Source of the DNA: Phellopilus nigrolimitatus | Lineage: Eukaryota; Basidiomycota; Agaricomycetes; Hymenochaetales; Hymenochaetaceae | DNA length: 16,403 bases | Direction of reading: 5' to 3' | Assembly (NCBI GenBank): GCA_021029095.1 | Contig: JAJOHG010000503.1 | Coordinates: forward strand, 1-16,403 | Part shown: positions 1 through 8,293 of the stretch, piece by piece | How the letters are laid out: every line of letters begins with the position of its first letter | Numbering within the stretch: position 1 is the stretch's first letter | The notes under the pieces: generated by a model | Database searches by the model: none | What the model was told of the DNA's origin: nothing | The model's input: only the letters and a program-made list of their open reading frames with translations | Program-made: the position numbers and the translations under genes

Positions 1-600
1 CAAGTAACCGGATTGTACGGATTCAGCTTCCTCTGCGCCGCTGTGCACCGTGAAGGTGGGAGGGGATGTACTTGCGTGATAACATGGGAACTACTGTAAG
101 AGTACTGGAAATGTGTGCCTCTCTCGATGAGCCACGTCCATTTATTTGGTCTGTTGAGAGGGTTCTGGTCGTTCCCGACCAAATTCGAACTCACGTTCTT
201 TTATCTCATCAGAGCAATTAATACTGGCAAGTGTATCTTGATTTATATGCATTCGAAGGAAAGTTACTTACTTCTATCCTTTAGTTATGAATGAATGTTC
301 TTTTCATTTCCTGTAATGCGATCAAGGCTTCTAAATCAGCAATGTGCCCAGGTGACTTGCGGGATTCTGCACATGTTGAGCTGCGCAACGCTCTTTGCCA
401 GGAGGATGCCTTCTCCATCGCGATCGAGATAGATACCATCGAGCGAAAGCCTCTAAATCCTCTGTATCGGCGTCCACTTTGCCAACTCTGGCAATCGCCT
501 TCATGCCTTCCGCGCTTTGCGATTTAACTCGATGAGAGCTCAATCCATATAAGCTGATGGCTGCGTTGATAACTCGTTCTGACTCGACCATGCGTTTACA
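1..600. other. Left edge, no recognisable gene
   Basis: I see no protein family here. On the minus strand a frame is open from an ATG at 603 down to 331 (90 residues), and next to it two other short frames are also open, so the region could hold coding remains, but the lengths are within what chance allows at this base composition. The 180-300 part is AT-rich. Confidence 0.4.
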
Positions 601-606
601 CATGGT

Positions 607-646
607 GTATAAAAAGGCTATGGGAAGCCAGACTGTCGAAGACAGT
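607..646 (+). promoter_or_regulatory. TATA-like box and small hairpin before the 664 ORF
   Basis: TATAAAAAG lies about 50 bp upstream of the ATG at 664. Between them ACTGTC-GAA-GACAGT (632-646) forms a perfect six-base inverted repeat that would sit in the leader RNA. The spacing suits a fungal core promoter; whether it is used is inference. Confidence 0.3.
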
Positions 647-663
647 TTCTCATCCAGCCTTTC

Positions 664-948
664 ATGTCCTCCCGCGGCCTCCCCGCTCTTGATCCCGACT
701 TCTTTCCAATGAGCTCTGCGCTCACGCTTTATCTCGATGGGTTAAGATATTTGATATCTTGTCATGAACCAGCTTACCTCAAATCTCAACTATGGATCCC
801 TTCAAAGTCTTATAACAAATTTGAAAGGTACGTCAATTGTGCATATGATTTCGCATGTAGAATTTCGTTACTGATTACAAAATATTTATACAATTTAGGG
901 AATAAAGAAGAGGAATCTGACAATGGGTATGGATCTTCGGAGTTATAG
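664..948 (+). CDS. Small hypothetical ORF, doubtful
   Basis: An ATG at 664 opens 94 codons that I do not recognise. A good fungal intron (GTACGT at 828, a CTGAT-like branch point, TTTAG at 898; 71 nt) lies inside it. If that intron is removed, the product stops at 903-905 after only 56 residues. A nearer AG at 860 would keep the long frame, but that 33-nt intron is shorter than usual. The TATA-like box upstream supports transcription to the right. There is no signal peptide, domain or repeat. It converges on the DUF6699 gene ending at 1025. It may be a short gene, a fragment, or an untranslated RNA. Confidence 0.22.
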   Translation: MSSRGLPALDPDFFPMSSALTLYLDGLRYLISCHEPAYLKSQLWIPSKSYNKFERYVNCAYDFACRISLLITKYLYNLGNKEEESDNGYGSSEL

Positions 949-1024
949 GTATCGGTACAGTCAAGCGCATCGAGAGGAGAGATGAAAGCTAAATGTCGTA
1001 CAGCAGATTGTTGTCCTAGCCGAT

Positions 1025-1792
1025 TCATAGGCGCGTTGTCGGCGCGAGCGTCACCCGCCAGACACCACCGACACTGCTTGGGGGCTCAAGCGCGACGAAC
1101 TGCGTCATCCCGGCCAGGACGTCGACACGTCGCATGCCACTCTTCTTGATGGATTCCGCCTCCGTCACATTGCCCGAGCGCACCGCAGTATCGTGACGCT
1201 TCCAGTAAGCCTTCGCGACTGCGTCCTGCATATTCTTCGGGAACATGCCGAATTCCCTCTGAGACACAGTCGCATGGATGTAGCGATGGATGGCGTCGAG
1301 CACTTCGCCCACAGTGATAGGCAGTATGGAGCGGGAAGGGGATGAGTGTGGCGAGCCCGCTGAGCGCAACTGGATGGGCTTCCAGAATGACGGAAGCTGG
1401 GCGATGTGAACATCCATGCTGGTCACCGCGGGGACCGTCGCAGCGGAAGCGAGGTCGGAAGGAAGGAGTGCGCGGAGCTCCTTGCCCTTTCCTTTGCGCC
1501 CTGTACGCACTGCCGCGTACATTGCTGGGGTAACTGCGTCCCAGACTAGTGGCGTCGACTGAATGCGCGCGTCGAAGATCAGCGGGCTCGGGACTATGTG
1601 CTGCTTTGCATGCTCGTGCGCGAATGGGAGAGTTCGAGTCTGGCTTGACGACGAGGGTGGGGTGCTGGGACCCGAGTCATTGTCGGGTAGCGAGTTGTCA
1701 GACCATGAAGGCGACGGCGTGCGCGGCACGGTCGGGTATGTGTACATGACTGGCGACTCGGAGAAGTGGACACGCTTGTTCTGGATGGCCAT
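1025..1792 (-). CDS. DUF6699-domain protein with N-terminal RVxF motif
   Basis: This single-exon gene encodes 255 residues. The frame stays open upstream to 1936 but without an ATG, so I start at the ATG at 1792, which sits in an ideal context (CACCATGG). Residues 1-20 include NKRVHFSE; residues 22-60 are Ser/Pro-rich and look disordered. From about residue 69 to the end runs a DUF6699 domain: the PLVWDAV segment (81-87), the helix around VGEVLDAIHRYI (161-172), and the closing strand RRVDVLAG (221-228), all in the order seen in this agaricomycete family. The function of the family is not established. No signal peptide or membrane segment is visible, so it is probably intracellular. A second DUF6699 gene lies 5 kb to the right on the same strand. 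The family call is firm; the RVHF motif as a phosphatase-docking site is inference. Confidence 0.85.
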   Translation of the reverse strand: MAIQNKRVHFSESPVMYTYPTVPRTPSPSWSDNSLPDNDSGPSTPPSSSSQTRTLPFAHEHAKQHIVPSPLIFDARIQSTPLVWDAVTPAMYAAVRTGRKGKGKELRALLPSDLASAATVPAVTSMDVHIAQLPSFWKPIQLRSAGSPHSSPSRSILPITVGEVLDAIHRYIHATVSQREFGMFPKNMQDAVAKAYWKRHDTAVRSGNVTEAESIKKSGMRRVDVLAGMTQFVALEPPSSVGGVWRVTLAPTTRL

Positions 1793-1956
1793 GGTGCTGA
1801 AGGATGTGGAGGGAGGGCTGGAGGATTTGAAAATGGTGTCGGATGTGGCGGAAGATGAGAAAGGCTTTCTGAGTGCAGAGCGCAAGCTAAGCTCAGGTTT
1901 TAGGTGAGTGTTGTTCTTCGGTGATGTATATGCCAACGTGAAGCGAGGTTGGGGGT

Positions 1957-1964
1957 GCTTTATA
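1957..1964 (-). promoter_or_regulatory. TATA box of the first DUF6699 gene
   Basis: Read on the minus strand, TATAAAGC lies about 165 bp upstream of the ATG at 1792. The region between is pyrimidine-rich on the coding strand (for example the CT-rich 30 bases before the ATG), as in fungal leaders. A second TATAAAG is at 2029-2035. The nearer box and the long leader support the chosen start and make an upstream coding exon unnecessary. Confidence 0.45.
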
Positions 1965-2110
1965 GATGAGTGCTCGATGTGCCCTGGCCTCGGTTTGCTG
2001 GTAACGACGTCGCATTAGTGCTGAGCTACTTTATAATAGTCGGTCGTTGCGCAGCCTTCTCCAGAGTTAGGAACCCGAACTAGGTCATCCGGGAGCGTCT
2101 CCATTTGCGA

Positions 2111-2138
2111 CCCTGAACGGGACCGTTCCCGGACAGGG
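2111..2138. repeat. 28-bp interrupted palindrome
   Basis: The arms are CCCTG-AA-CGGGA and TCCCG-GA-CAGGG around a four-base centre CCGT: ten paired bases per arm with one symmetrical two-base mismatch. The inner part also reads CGG-N8-CCG, the spacing style of Zn2Cys6 regulator sites. It lies about 320 bp upstream of the first DUF6699 start codon. Confidence 0.5.
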
Positions 2139-3023
2139 CGGTGACTCCTGCAGTGCGTTGCGCGCTATGCAACGTTTGCCAATTTCTGAAGCGTGAGCGT
2201 CGGAAGCTGAAGTCAATGCCGAATCCGCGCAGCCTGATCTCATCACGATAACAGCTGCAGAGCTCGAAGTCAGGCGTAATTTAGCCCCACCAGTCGACAG
2301 AGGTACCATCGCTGTTGTCGAGTCCACCACACAGCCGCTCGCTTGTGCACTTCTTTCCATTCTGGGATAGATACGGTGGTCTGGTATTCTCTGTCGATCT
2401 CTTCGTCGTCGAGGGCTCTTCAAACAAAACTACTAATTGGCTCTTGTTCTCTTAGTGACCATCGTTTCTTGTTGAAGCACACGGTGTTCATCGCGCTTGT
2501 TTTCAGCGGCCTCGTTTTCGCTTTGTTTAGCTGAACATATCACAAGGACCGGGCGTCTATCATGAATCGATCTTCTCACTGGCATCAGCGCCAGGCGCTT
2601 ATCGCTGTACTGCCTACAAATCACGGCACAGGTATGGCAAACACGCGCTGTGCAGCTCGATGTACCACGAAGATCCTACATCCACTCTATTGATCTTCCT
2701 CGGACCTTTCGACTATGCTCTGCAGTTCCTCTGCCGTTCAATGCCCGCCCACTCCATCGGAAACTCAGCATTCGACTCATCGACCACCTGATTGGAGCTC
2801 CATGTATTGCACGACACGACACGTTCAACTGTGACTCGTGTATTGACTTGTTCTCGGTACGGATGTTCTATCCGATCCGGTAATTTTCCATCCTCCTGCG
2901 CTTCCAAGGCGGATCAGAAGTCGGAGTTAAGGATGGATATTAGGATTTGAAGAGGCGTGCTGTGTTTAAAGTGACAGCTTACTGCGCTGCACTTCTGGTT
3001 CTCTGGTATTAGTGCCTCATACA

Positions 3024-3224
3024 ATGGCTATGGAAGACAGATTTATGTCGTCATATTCTCAGAATTCTTACGGCCGACACTCGGAGCTTGCTTCGTTGCG
3101 TGTTCGACGGATGCTGAAAGAAGACTGCGGGCCTTTCAAATTCAGCTTTGTCCCTTCGCGCAGTTCACCTAGGCGCCATAGACGCTTCTTGACACCACCC
3201 TCTCCCCGAGCGCTTCTTGGCTAA
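3024..3224 (+). CDS. Short Arg/Ser-rich ORF, doubtful
   Basis: ATG at 3024 opens 66 codons ending in TAA. The product is rich in Ser and Arg, basic towards its C-terminus (RSSPRRHRRF), and has no signal peptide or membrane segment. I do not recognise it. It stands alone in the long intergenic region and could be an upstream ORF of a longer transcript, a small nuclear protein, or chance. Confidence 0.15.
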   Translation: MAMEDRFMSSYSQNSYGRHSELASLRVRRMLKEDCGPFKFSFVPSRSSPRRHRRFLTPPSPRALLG

Positions 3225-4525
3225 GCTGCGGCAAAATTAGGTTCTAGCCCTTCTCATCTTCGCTTCTAGCAAGGCTGATACGCCCTCGCAGTCCCTCTTT
3301 TGTAAGCTGCGCGCTTTGCTTTGCTTTGTCTCCATTCTTCTTAATCGATCGCAGCACAACGTTCTGCAATGATCCATGAAGATGCGACCTGAATTATTCC
3401 CTACGTCACGTAAACCGCGTCGTGATCAAGACGAGTGACTGCGGTCACGAGCATTGCGGTTGCTCATCGACTTTGCACTGGAGTCACTTCTGTTTCTGAT
3501 CGCACTTGCGTGCCATCTGCGGCTCCATGCGGGCTATTTGCTTAAGCCTTCGTCAACGGTCCCAAACTTGTATTCATTTGTACCCTACTTTGAACTAAAT
3601 CCGCCTCGCCCTGGCCTATCACCCGATGCTATATTTCGTATCTCCATGCTCCTTTGAGACTCGGTGTCCCACGTCGCTGATGCGTATGCTTAGCATGACA
3701 TTATCCATATAACTACAATTTATTCAGCCCTGGTCAACAGGCATATGATGAGGCGAAACGATCTTGCGATCTGTCGTGGTTGACACAACTCTAAGCTCAT
3801 GGCCACTACTCGACTCTCATCAAGAAGCGCGACGCGCTCCCGCGGTCGATTTCCGTTCAGGACACCAGACTTTTGATGGACCCGAATCACAACGCGGGGT
3901 TGCTCGTTGATTAGTGATGCATGATCTCTTTGTTCTTGACAGCATCTGCGGGGATTGAAAGGTGGATGGCTTTGTTTTGCAAAGGTCATGGGCGGATCAA
4001 GTGGCTATAACTTCTTCCAGTCTGACACCGAGTTCCGACTGAGGTCCATGCTGTCCCTTGATCGCCGCTCTCGTCATCCCGACAGAGAGTACTGCTTTGC
4101 TGCTTCAAATCGTCGTGACACTGTTGATCGCTCTGGCTCATGATCTTTTGTTAATCATCAGCACGATTTTCACTCTTCACGCCTCGTTTTTGACCGTCGC
4201 ACTCTGATTGTGTTCATGGAGGACACTGCCAGCCAGTATTTTCTGAGACTGATAGCTGGAGGTTGTAACTCTCGCCCGAGACTTCATTTCTGACTACTTG
4301 TTTTACCTCGGTTGCGGCCCGCGTGAATCTGAAAAGATGCAAAGACGAACAGACCCTTGATGCCAATATGTCTAACGTACACAATGTATCTTGACAATGT
4401 CTTTGTCTTTCTACCTTGAAGTTTTTTTGAGTCGTTGGTTCCAATCAGGGGCCTTCAGATGGACCCACTTGCGCGAAAGTCACCTCACAGGTAGAGTCAA
4501 AGTCCTGTTGAATATGACTTGTCTA

Positions 4526-4554
4526 ATTACCTGTAAATGTGTATTTACATAATT
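4526..4554. repeat. AT-rich hairpin
   Basis: AATTA-CC-TGTAAAT, then GTGT, then ATTTACA-TAATT: twelve paired bases per arm with a two-base bulge. It could be a cruciform, an old miniature-element core or a regulator site; no flanking target duplication was found. Confidence 0.45.
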
Positions 4555-4888
4555 GTAAGTCAGTACACAGTTCGGTAACTCCGAAAGGTACGTAATGTCA
4601 TTACTCAGCACATTGCACTTCAGTTGTCGAAGACCTATCACGCTCTCACGTCGCTCAGTTATTGTGTGAGACCTGGAATTGCGCCGGACAGTTAATACAA
4701 AGTAAGCTCAGTCATTGCACGGTGTAGCGAACGTCTAGTCAATTTTTAACTAACCTGATACAAAGTAAGCCCGGTAAATTTACAGACATAAGTACATTTA
4801 ACAATGAACCTAAAATTGCAGGGTGAAAGGATCCGCTCGGCATCCAATAGCGAGGTCAGTAGCCTCAAGCTCGTCAAGCCTGGGCGCT

Positions 4889-4949
4889 GCGCTCGCGATC
4901 GGCGCATCGTGAGCGCTCGGCCCGAGATACGAGCACTCGGCACACCGAG
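4889..4949. promoter_or_regulatory. Cluster of three GC-rich dyads before the reductase gene
   Basis: Three inverted repeats follow one another. 4889-4916 has 11-base arms with a single mismatch around CGGCGC. 4916-4926 is CTCGG-C-CCGAG. 4936-4949 is CTCGG-CACA-CCGAG. The last two fall in an imperfect tandem duplication, with units starting GAGCGCTCGGC (4911) and GAGCACTCGGC (4931). They end about 150 bp before the ATG at 5098. The CGG...CCG geometry resembles Zn2Cys6 binding sites. A TATA-like CATAAAG is at 4998-5004. Confidence 0.4.
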
Positions 4950-5097
4950 CTACTCACTACGACCTCGCATCAGTCAGCAAATACACTCATCTGCGAGCAT
5001 AAAGGGCGAATGAGCGGTGTAACAGGGAATCTCTCCTTCTTCATCGAAACTCTTGTTCAAGTTGTCTGCTTTCCGGGAGACTTCAAGTTTAGCTAGC

Positions 5098-6423
5098 ATG
5101 ACGAACCTCCCATCCACACAATTAGGCGTCCTCACGACTAAATGCTCAAACGTGCTTCAGACATTTCCTGTTCCCTCCCCAGGGAAGAACGAAGTCCTAG
5201 TTCAGAATGTCGCTGTCGCTTCCAACCCGAAAGATTGGAAAGTACCATTGCGCTTCGATAATTATGTGTTTATCGAAGGAAACGACGTCGCAGGAAAGAT
5301 CGTGAAAGTTGGAGAGGGAGTGACGGAATACAAGGGCGGAGAGAGGGTCGCCGCCTTTACGAAGACGGTGAGGACGACGGATAACAAGGTACGATTTGTC
5401 ATGCTAGATGGCAATGATTTCAATAACATCGGTTTCATCGCATAGTATGGTGCTTATGACCAGTATAGTGTTGCTCCCGCGTCGACAACGTTTCCCATAC
5501 CGGAGTCGATCTCCTATGAGGAAGCGTCAACTCTTCCGCTTGCAGTTATGACAGCGGCAATTGGCCTGTTCAAGCGCTTGGCCATTCCGGAACCTCCATT
5601 CCCGGCCATAACTAGCTCTGCGCACGCTGGTAAGTAAATTATGTCTGTAGTTGGATAGTATAAATACTATGGGCTACAGCCGAACAGAGAGGGATCATTA
5701 TCAATGGATCTTCCTCTTCTGTTGGAGCATGTGCCGTACAGCTGGCCAAACGCGCGAACTGTTCGTTGTCGGTGTCGCCGGTTCGTCAAAAGACTATGCG
5801 AAATCGGTCGGCGCAGATGTCATTGTAGACTATCGCGAGCACAAGGGTGACGCATTGGTTCGTTCTTGATCCTGTCAGACTGGTGATCAAACCACATCAG
5901 TCACCTACCACTTTTTGATCATCATAGGCATCTGCTCTTGTTTTTGCGCTCTCGGGACATCCTACCTCGCACGCATTCGACGCTGTCAGTGAGAATGGCT
6001 CGTCGCTGGCGCTCGCACGTGCTCTTTCCAAGACATCTCCGGATGGCAAGGGCAAAGTGACCTTCGTGCTTGCGATCAGCGACGACGAAGCCAGCAAACT
6101 GCCGCCGGGCATAACTACCGAACGCACGAGCATGAGCACAGCTTACGGCGCGAATGAAGAATGTACTGATTTTCTTCTTTTTTGTGCGCGTGGTGTTTTA
6201 TACACTGACTTGAACTATAGTCGCAGCCCGCTTCTACCGCCAAATCTCCCAGTGGCTCGCGCCCTCACAAAGCAATTCAGCACCCTTTCAGCCCAATCGC
6301 GTTAAGGTGTTACCCAACGGGCTCGCCAGCGTCGAGGAGGGGCTGGCGCTCCTGAAAAATGGTGAAGTCCACGCGGAAAAGCTGGTCTATCGAATTGAGG
6401 ATACGCCTGGACTCCGCGGGTGA
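5098..6423 (+). pseudogene. Zinc-type medium-chain dehydrogenase/enoyl reductase, frameshifted
   Basis: Five exons fit splice consensus and family sequence: 5098-5388, 5446-5629, 5680-5857, 5928-6162 and 6221-6423. The ATG at 5098 matches the usual N-terminus; the longer frame upstream opens with TTG only. The GroES-like half carries VASNPKDWKVP and EGNDVAG. The nucleotide-binding half carries IINGSSSSVGACAVQLAK, the Rossmann segment after which family members read FVVG(V/I)AGSSKDYAK. The end, KLVYRIEDTPG, is typical. Length would be about 363 residues, normal for this NADPH-dependent reductase family (alcohol dehydrogenase superfamily, trans-enoyl reductase-like); the substrate is unknown. 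Oddity: exon 3 is one base short. The frame reading AVQLAKRAN must change at about 5757-5759 to reach LFVVGVAGSSKDY, and no intron explains it. Everything else is intact, so this is either a very recent pseudogene or a sequence error. It converges on the second DUF6699 gene. Confidence 0.85.
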
Positions 6424-6771
6424 ATGCGAAGATTTGACTTGTGAATATATGTTGACCATACCTCTAAGCATCGGGCTCTGACTTTGGTTCTGTAAGGATA
6501 AATAATTATTTGTAGCATGTACGGTATGTAAAGAAGTAAAAAGAAAGAATGTATACTTTTTTGTGATATGAAAGCAGAATATTTCATTATAGGCGTAAAG
6601 CGCATCCAATACATGTGTCATCTAGGCGTGAGTCGTGAATACACGTTCTGGGGTTCGTAATACTAATGGTACATATGAATAATACTCAGTACAGTTTGAG
6701 ATCAGCCGATAAAAACCATACATCCTGGATTACGAATACATCCACCCAGCAGAAAATGAGAAAATGTAAAA
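6424..6771. terminator. Convergent 3' region with AT-rich polyadenylation-like stretch
   Basis: The 348 bp between two converging stop codons are AT-rich. GGATAAATAATTATTTG at 6496-6512 offers AATAAA-like signals on both strands. No gene is seen; the short frames here are unremarkable. Confidence 0.4.
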
Positions 6772-8293
6772 TCATGCGGAGCGGGATCGAGGTAGGAAGC
6801 CCACAGAAAGGTACCACGAACCATCGGGATTATAACACACCCAGATTCCCCAGTACACTGAGCTGCCTTCCAATAGGTCTACCCGTTTAATCCCCTGAGA
6901 GACCATGTAATCGTATAATGCAGCTGAGCTCCAGCACCTCCGATACATGGCGTATTGGATCTTCTTGCACCGTTCCCAGCCGTCGGAGGCCAAAATGGCA
7001 TCGTAGTCGCTTAGTGTAATCGGCTTCTGCAAGTAATCCCAGACGGCGTTGAATACATCAGCAACTTCGATGGTCGACTTCTTCTCGATGAATACTGGAC
7101 CCCAGGAGCTACGCATGCGCGGAAGCTGTATTTGGAGGCGCTTAACGTGCGGCCAAGTTGCCGGCGTCTTGAAGAAGTCAGTGTTGGCAAAGTCGACGAC
7201 GCCTCCACGGCCTGAGACACGACGTATTCTGTACGGAGGCTCAACCGCCGCGTCCCAGAGCACATGTGGGATCCTCGCGTCACGCGGGTTGGGTGCGAGC
7301 CACACAGAGATGATAACACTGCTGGGTTGTGAGTAGAGGGGAGGTACCCACGATGTTGGAGTCCAGTACGGGTCCTGGCCAGGAAGTGGGTGCCCGCCTG
7401 TAATGAGATGCATTCTCGCCACGTCCTGCGAGACAGGACCCACTCCAGGCATCCACCCCCCAGGTCCGCGCCACTGCGGCCACACACCGGTGGTTCCGGA
7501 GTGGTCCCAAAACTGCCGTGCCGGGATCTCAGGATGGGGAAGCGGATGTGCGACCCACGGGTGTGGCGTCCACTGCAACTTTCCGCCCTGGACATCATTC
7601 CACTCCATAACATCTGGAACGCGACAAGGGAGCCCATCGCTACTAGGCCAGACGCCTCCGGATACCGGCGCTGGCATGGCACGCGTTGCCTGAGGCCGGC
7701 GATAAGGAGTATTGCAGCCTGGCACTACAGGCTCTTGATAAGGAACTTTCCTGGCTGGTCGAAACGGAGTAAACTGCGGCTGAATGGGGAAGTTCTGGGG
7801 CTCAGCCCCAGGAAAGTCATCAAGTTGTGGGTACCCCGGGAACGTCCAGCCTGGAGGTTTTTCGCGAGGCATCATCCAGTGCGGGAATGACATCAGCCAT
7901 TGCTTGAAAGCGCTTTGGTCTGCACTAGAGTAGGCATTCGCTTGTGGCAGCTGAGGTGGAGGCCGATCGTACGAGGTGTAGCCGGTTACGGGAATGCGTG
8001 GCACAGGATATGGATACCATGCAGGCGGGAAGTAATGTCGAGGAGCGCATTGCTCGTGATGAAACCCGTAATATGCGCAGGATGGCATCGTGCATGTCCT
8101 TGGCCAGGGCTCGTTGCACGCGTCCGGATCTGGAGTGGGAGAACGACGACGGCGGCGTAAATATTTTGCTCCAGTAACTGGATCTGTCATTTTCTGCGCA
8201 TCTACCGGTCGGTCTCGTGGGGGAATAAATCTAGATGAAGGATTGGGGGATTAATTCAAGGTGACATGGACCAAAATTCAGTACTCACGTCAT
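6772..8293 (-). CDS. Long Pro/Trp-rich protein with C-terminal DUF6699 domain
   Basis: The main exon holds an open frame of 472 residues from an ATG at 8190. I prefer a longer model: a 5-nt coding exon ATGAC (8289-8293), an intron 8288-8231 (GTGAGT...CATCTAG, 58 nt), then exon 2 from 8230. It joins in frame and adds 15 residues beginning MTFIPPRDRPVD, giving 487. In the 472-residue numbering: a basic run LRRRRRSP (11-18) that could be a nuclear signal; a Cys/His cluster (C25, C33, C38, H44, H45, C48, H52); a long region (about 53-300) rich in Pro, Trp, Gly and Tyr; then DUF6699 (about 308-472) with PHVLWDAAVEPP, the VADVFNAVWDYL helix and IKRVDLLEG. No signal peptide. Function unknown. The long open frames in other phases at 7011-7682 (-) and 7390-7890 (+) are shadows of this GC-rich exon. 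Confidence 0.8.

Larger units (their letters stand above)
1965..4880. other. Long divergent intergenic region without a recognisable gene
   Basis: About 2.9 kb between the two divergent genes hold only short unrelated frames, several of them opening with TTG or GTG. The plus strand between about 2340 and 4450 is pyrimidine-rich, as in leaders and promoters of right-going fungal transcripts. A 66-codon frame at 3024-3224 (+) starts with ATG and is Arg/Ser-rich, but I cannot connect it to a family. Notable structures are the palindrome at 2111-2138, the hairpin at 4526-4554, and a 13-base direct repeat, ATACAAAGTAAGC, at 4695-4707 and 4758-4770. An untranslated RNA or degraded mobile element is possible; nothing shows it. 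Confidence 0.45.

Noticed and set aside
1793..1936. Upstream 48-codon extension of the first DUF6699 protein
   Set aside because: The extension has no ATG (it opens with TTG) and is pyrimidine-rich leader sequence. A TATA box lies just upstream, and the CACCATGG start at 1792 is much better.
7011..7682. 223-codon open frame (-) inside the second DUF6699 gene
   Set aside because: It is an out-of-phase shadow in a GC-rich exon. The 472-codon frame carries the recognisable domain.
7390..7890. 166-codon open frame (+) antisense to the second DUF6699 gene
   Set aside because: It overlaps the domain-bearing exon on the opposite strand, has no family resemblance and lacks its own promoter.
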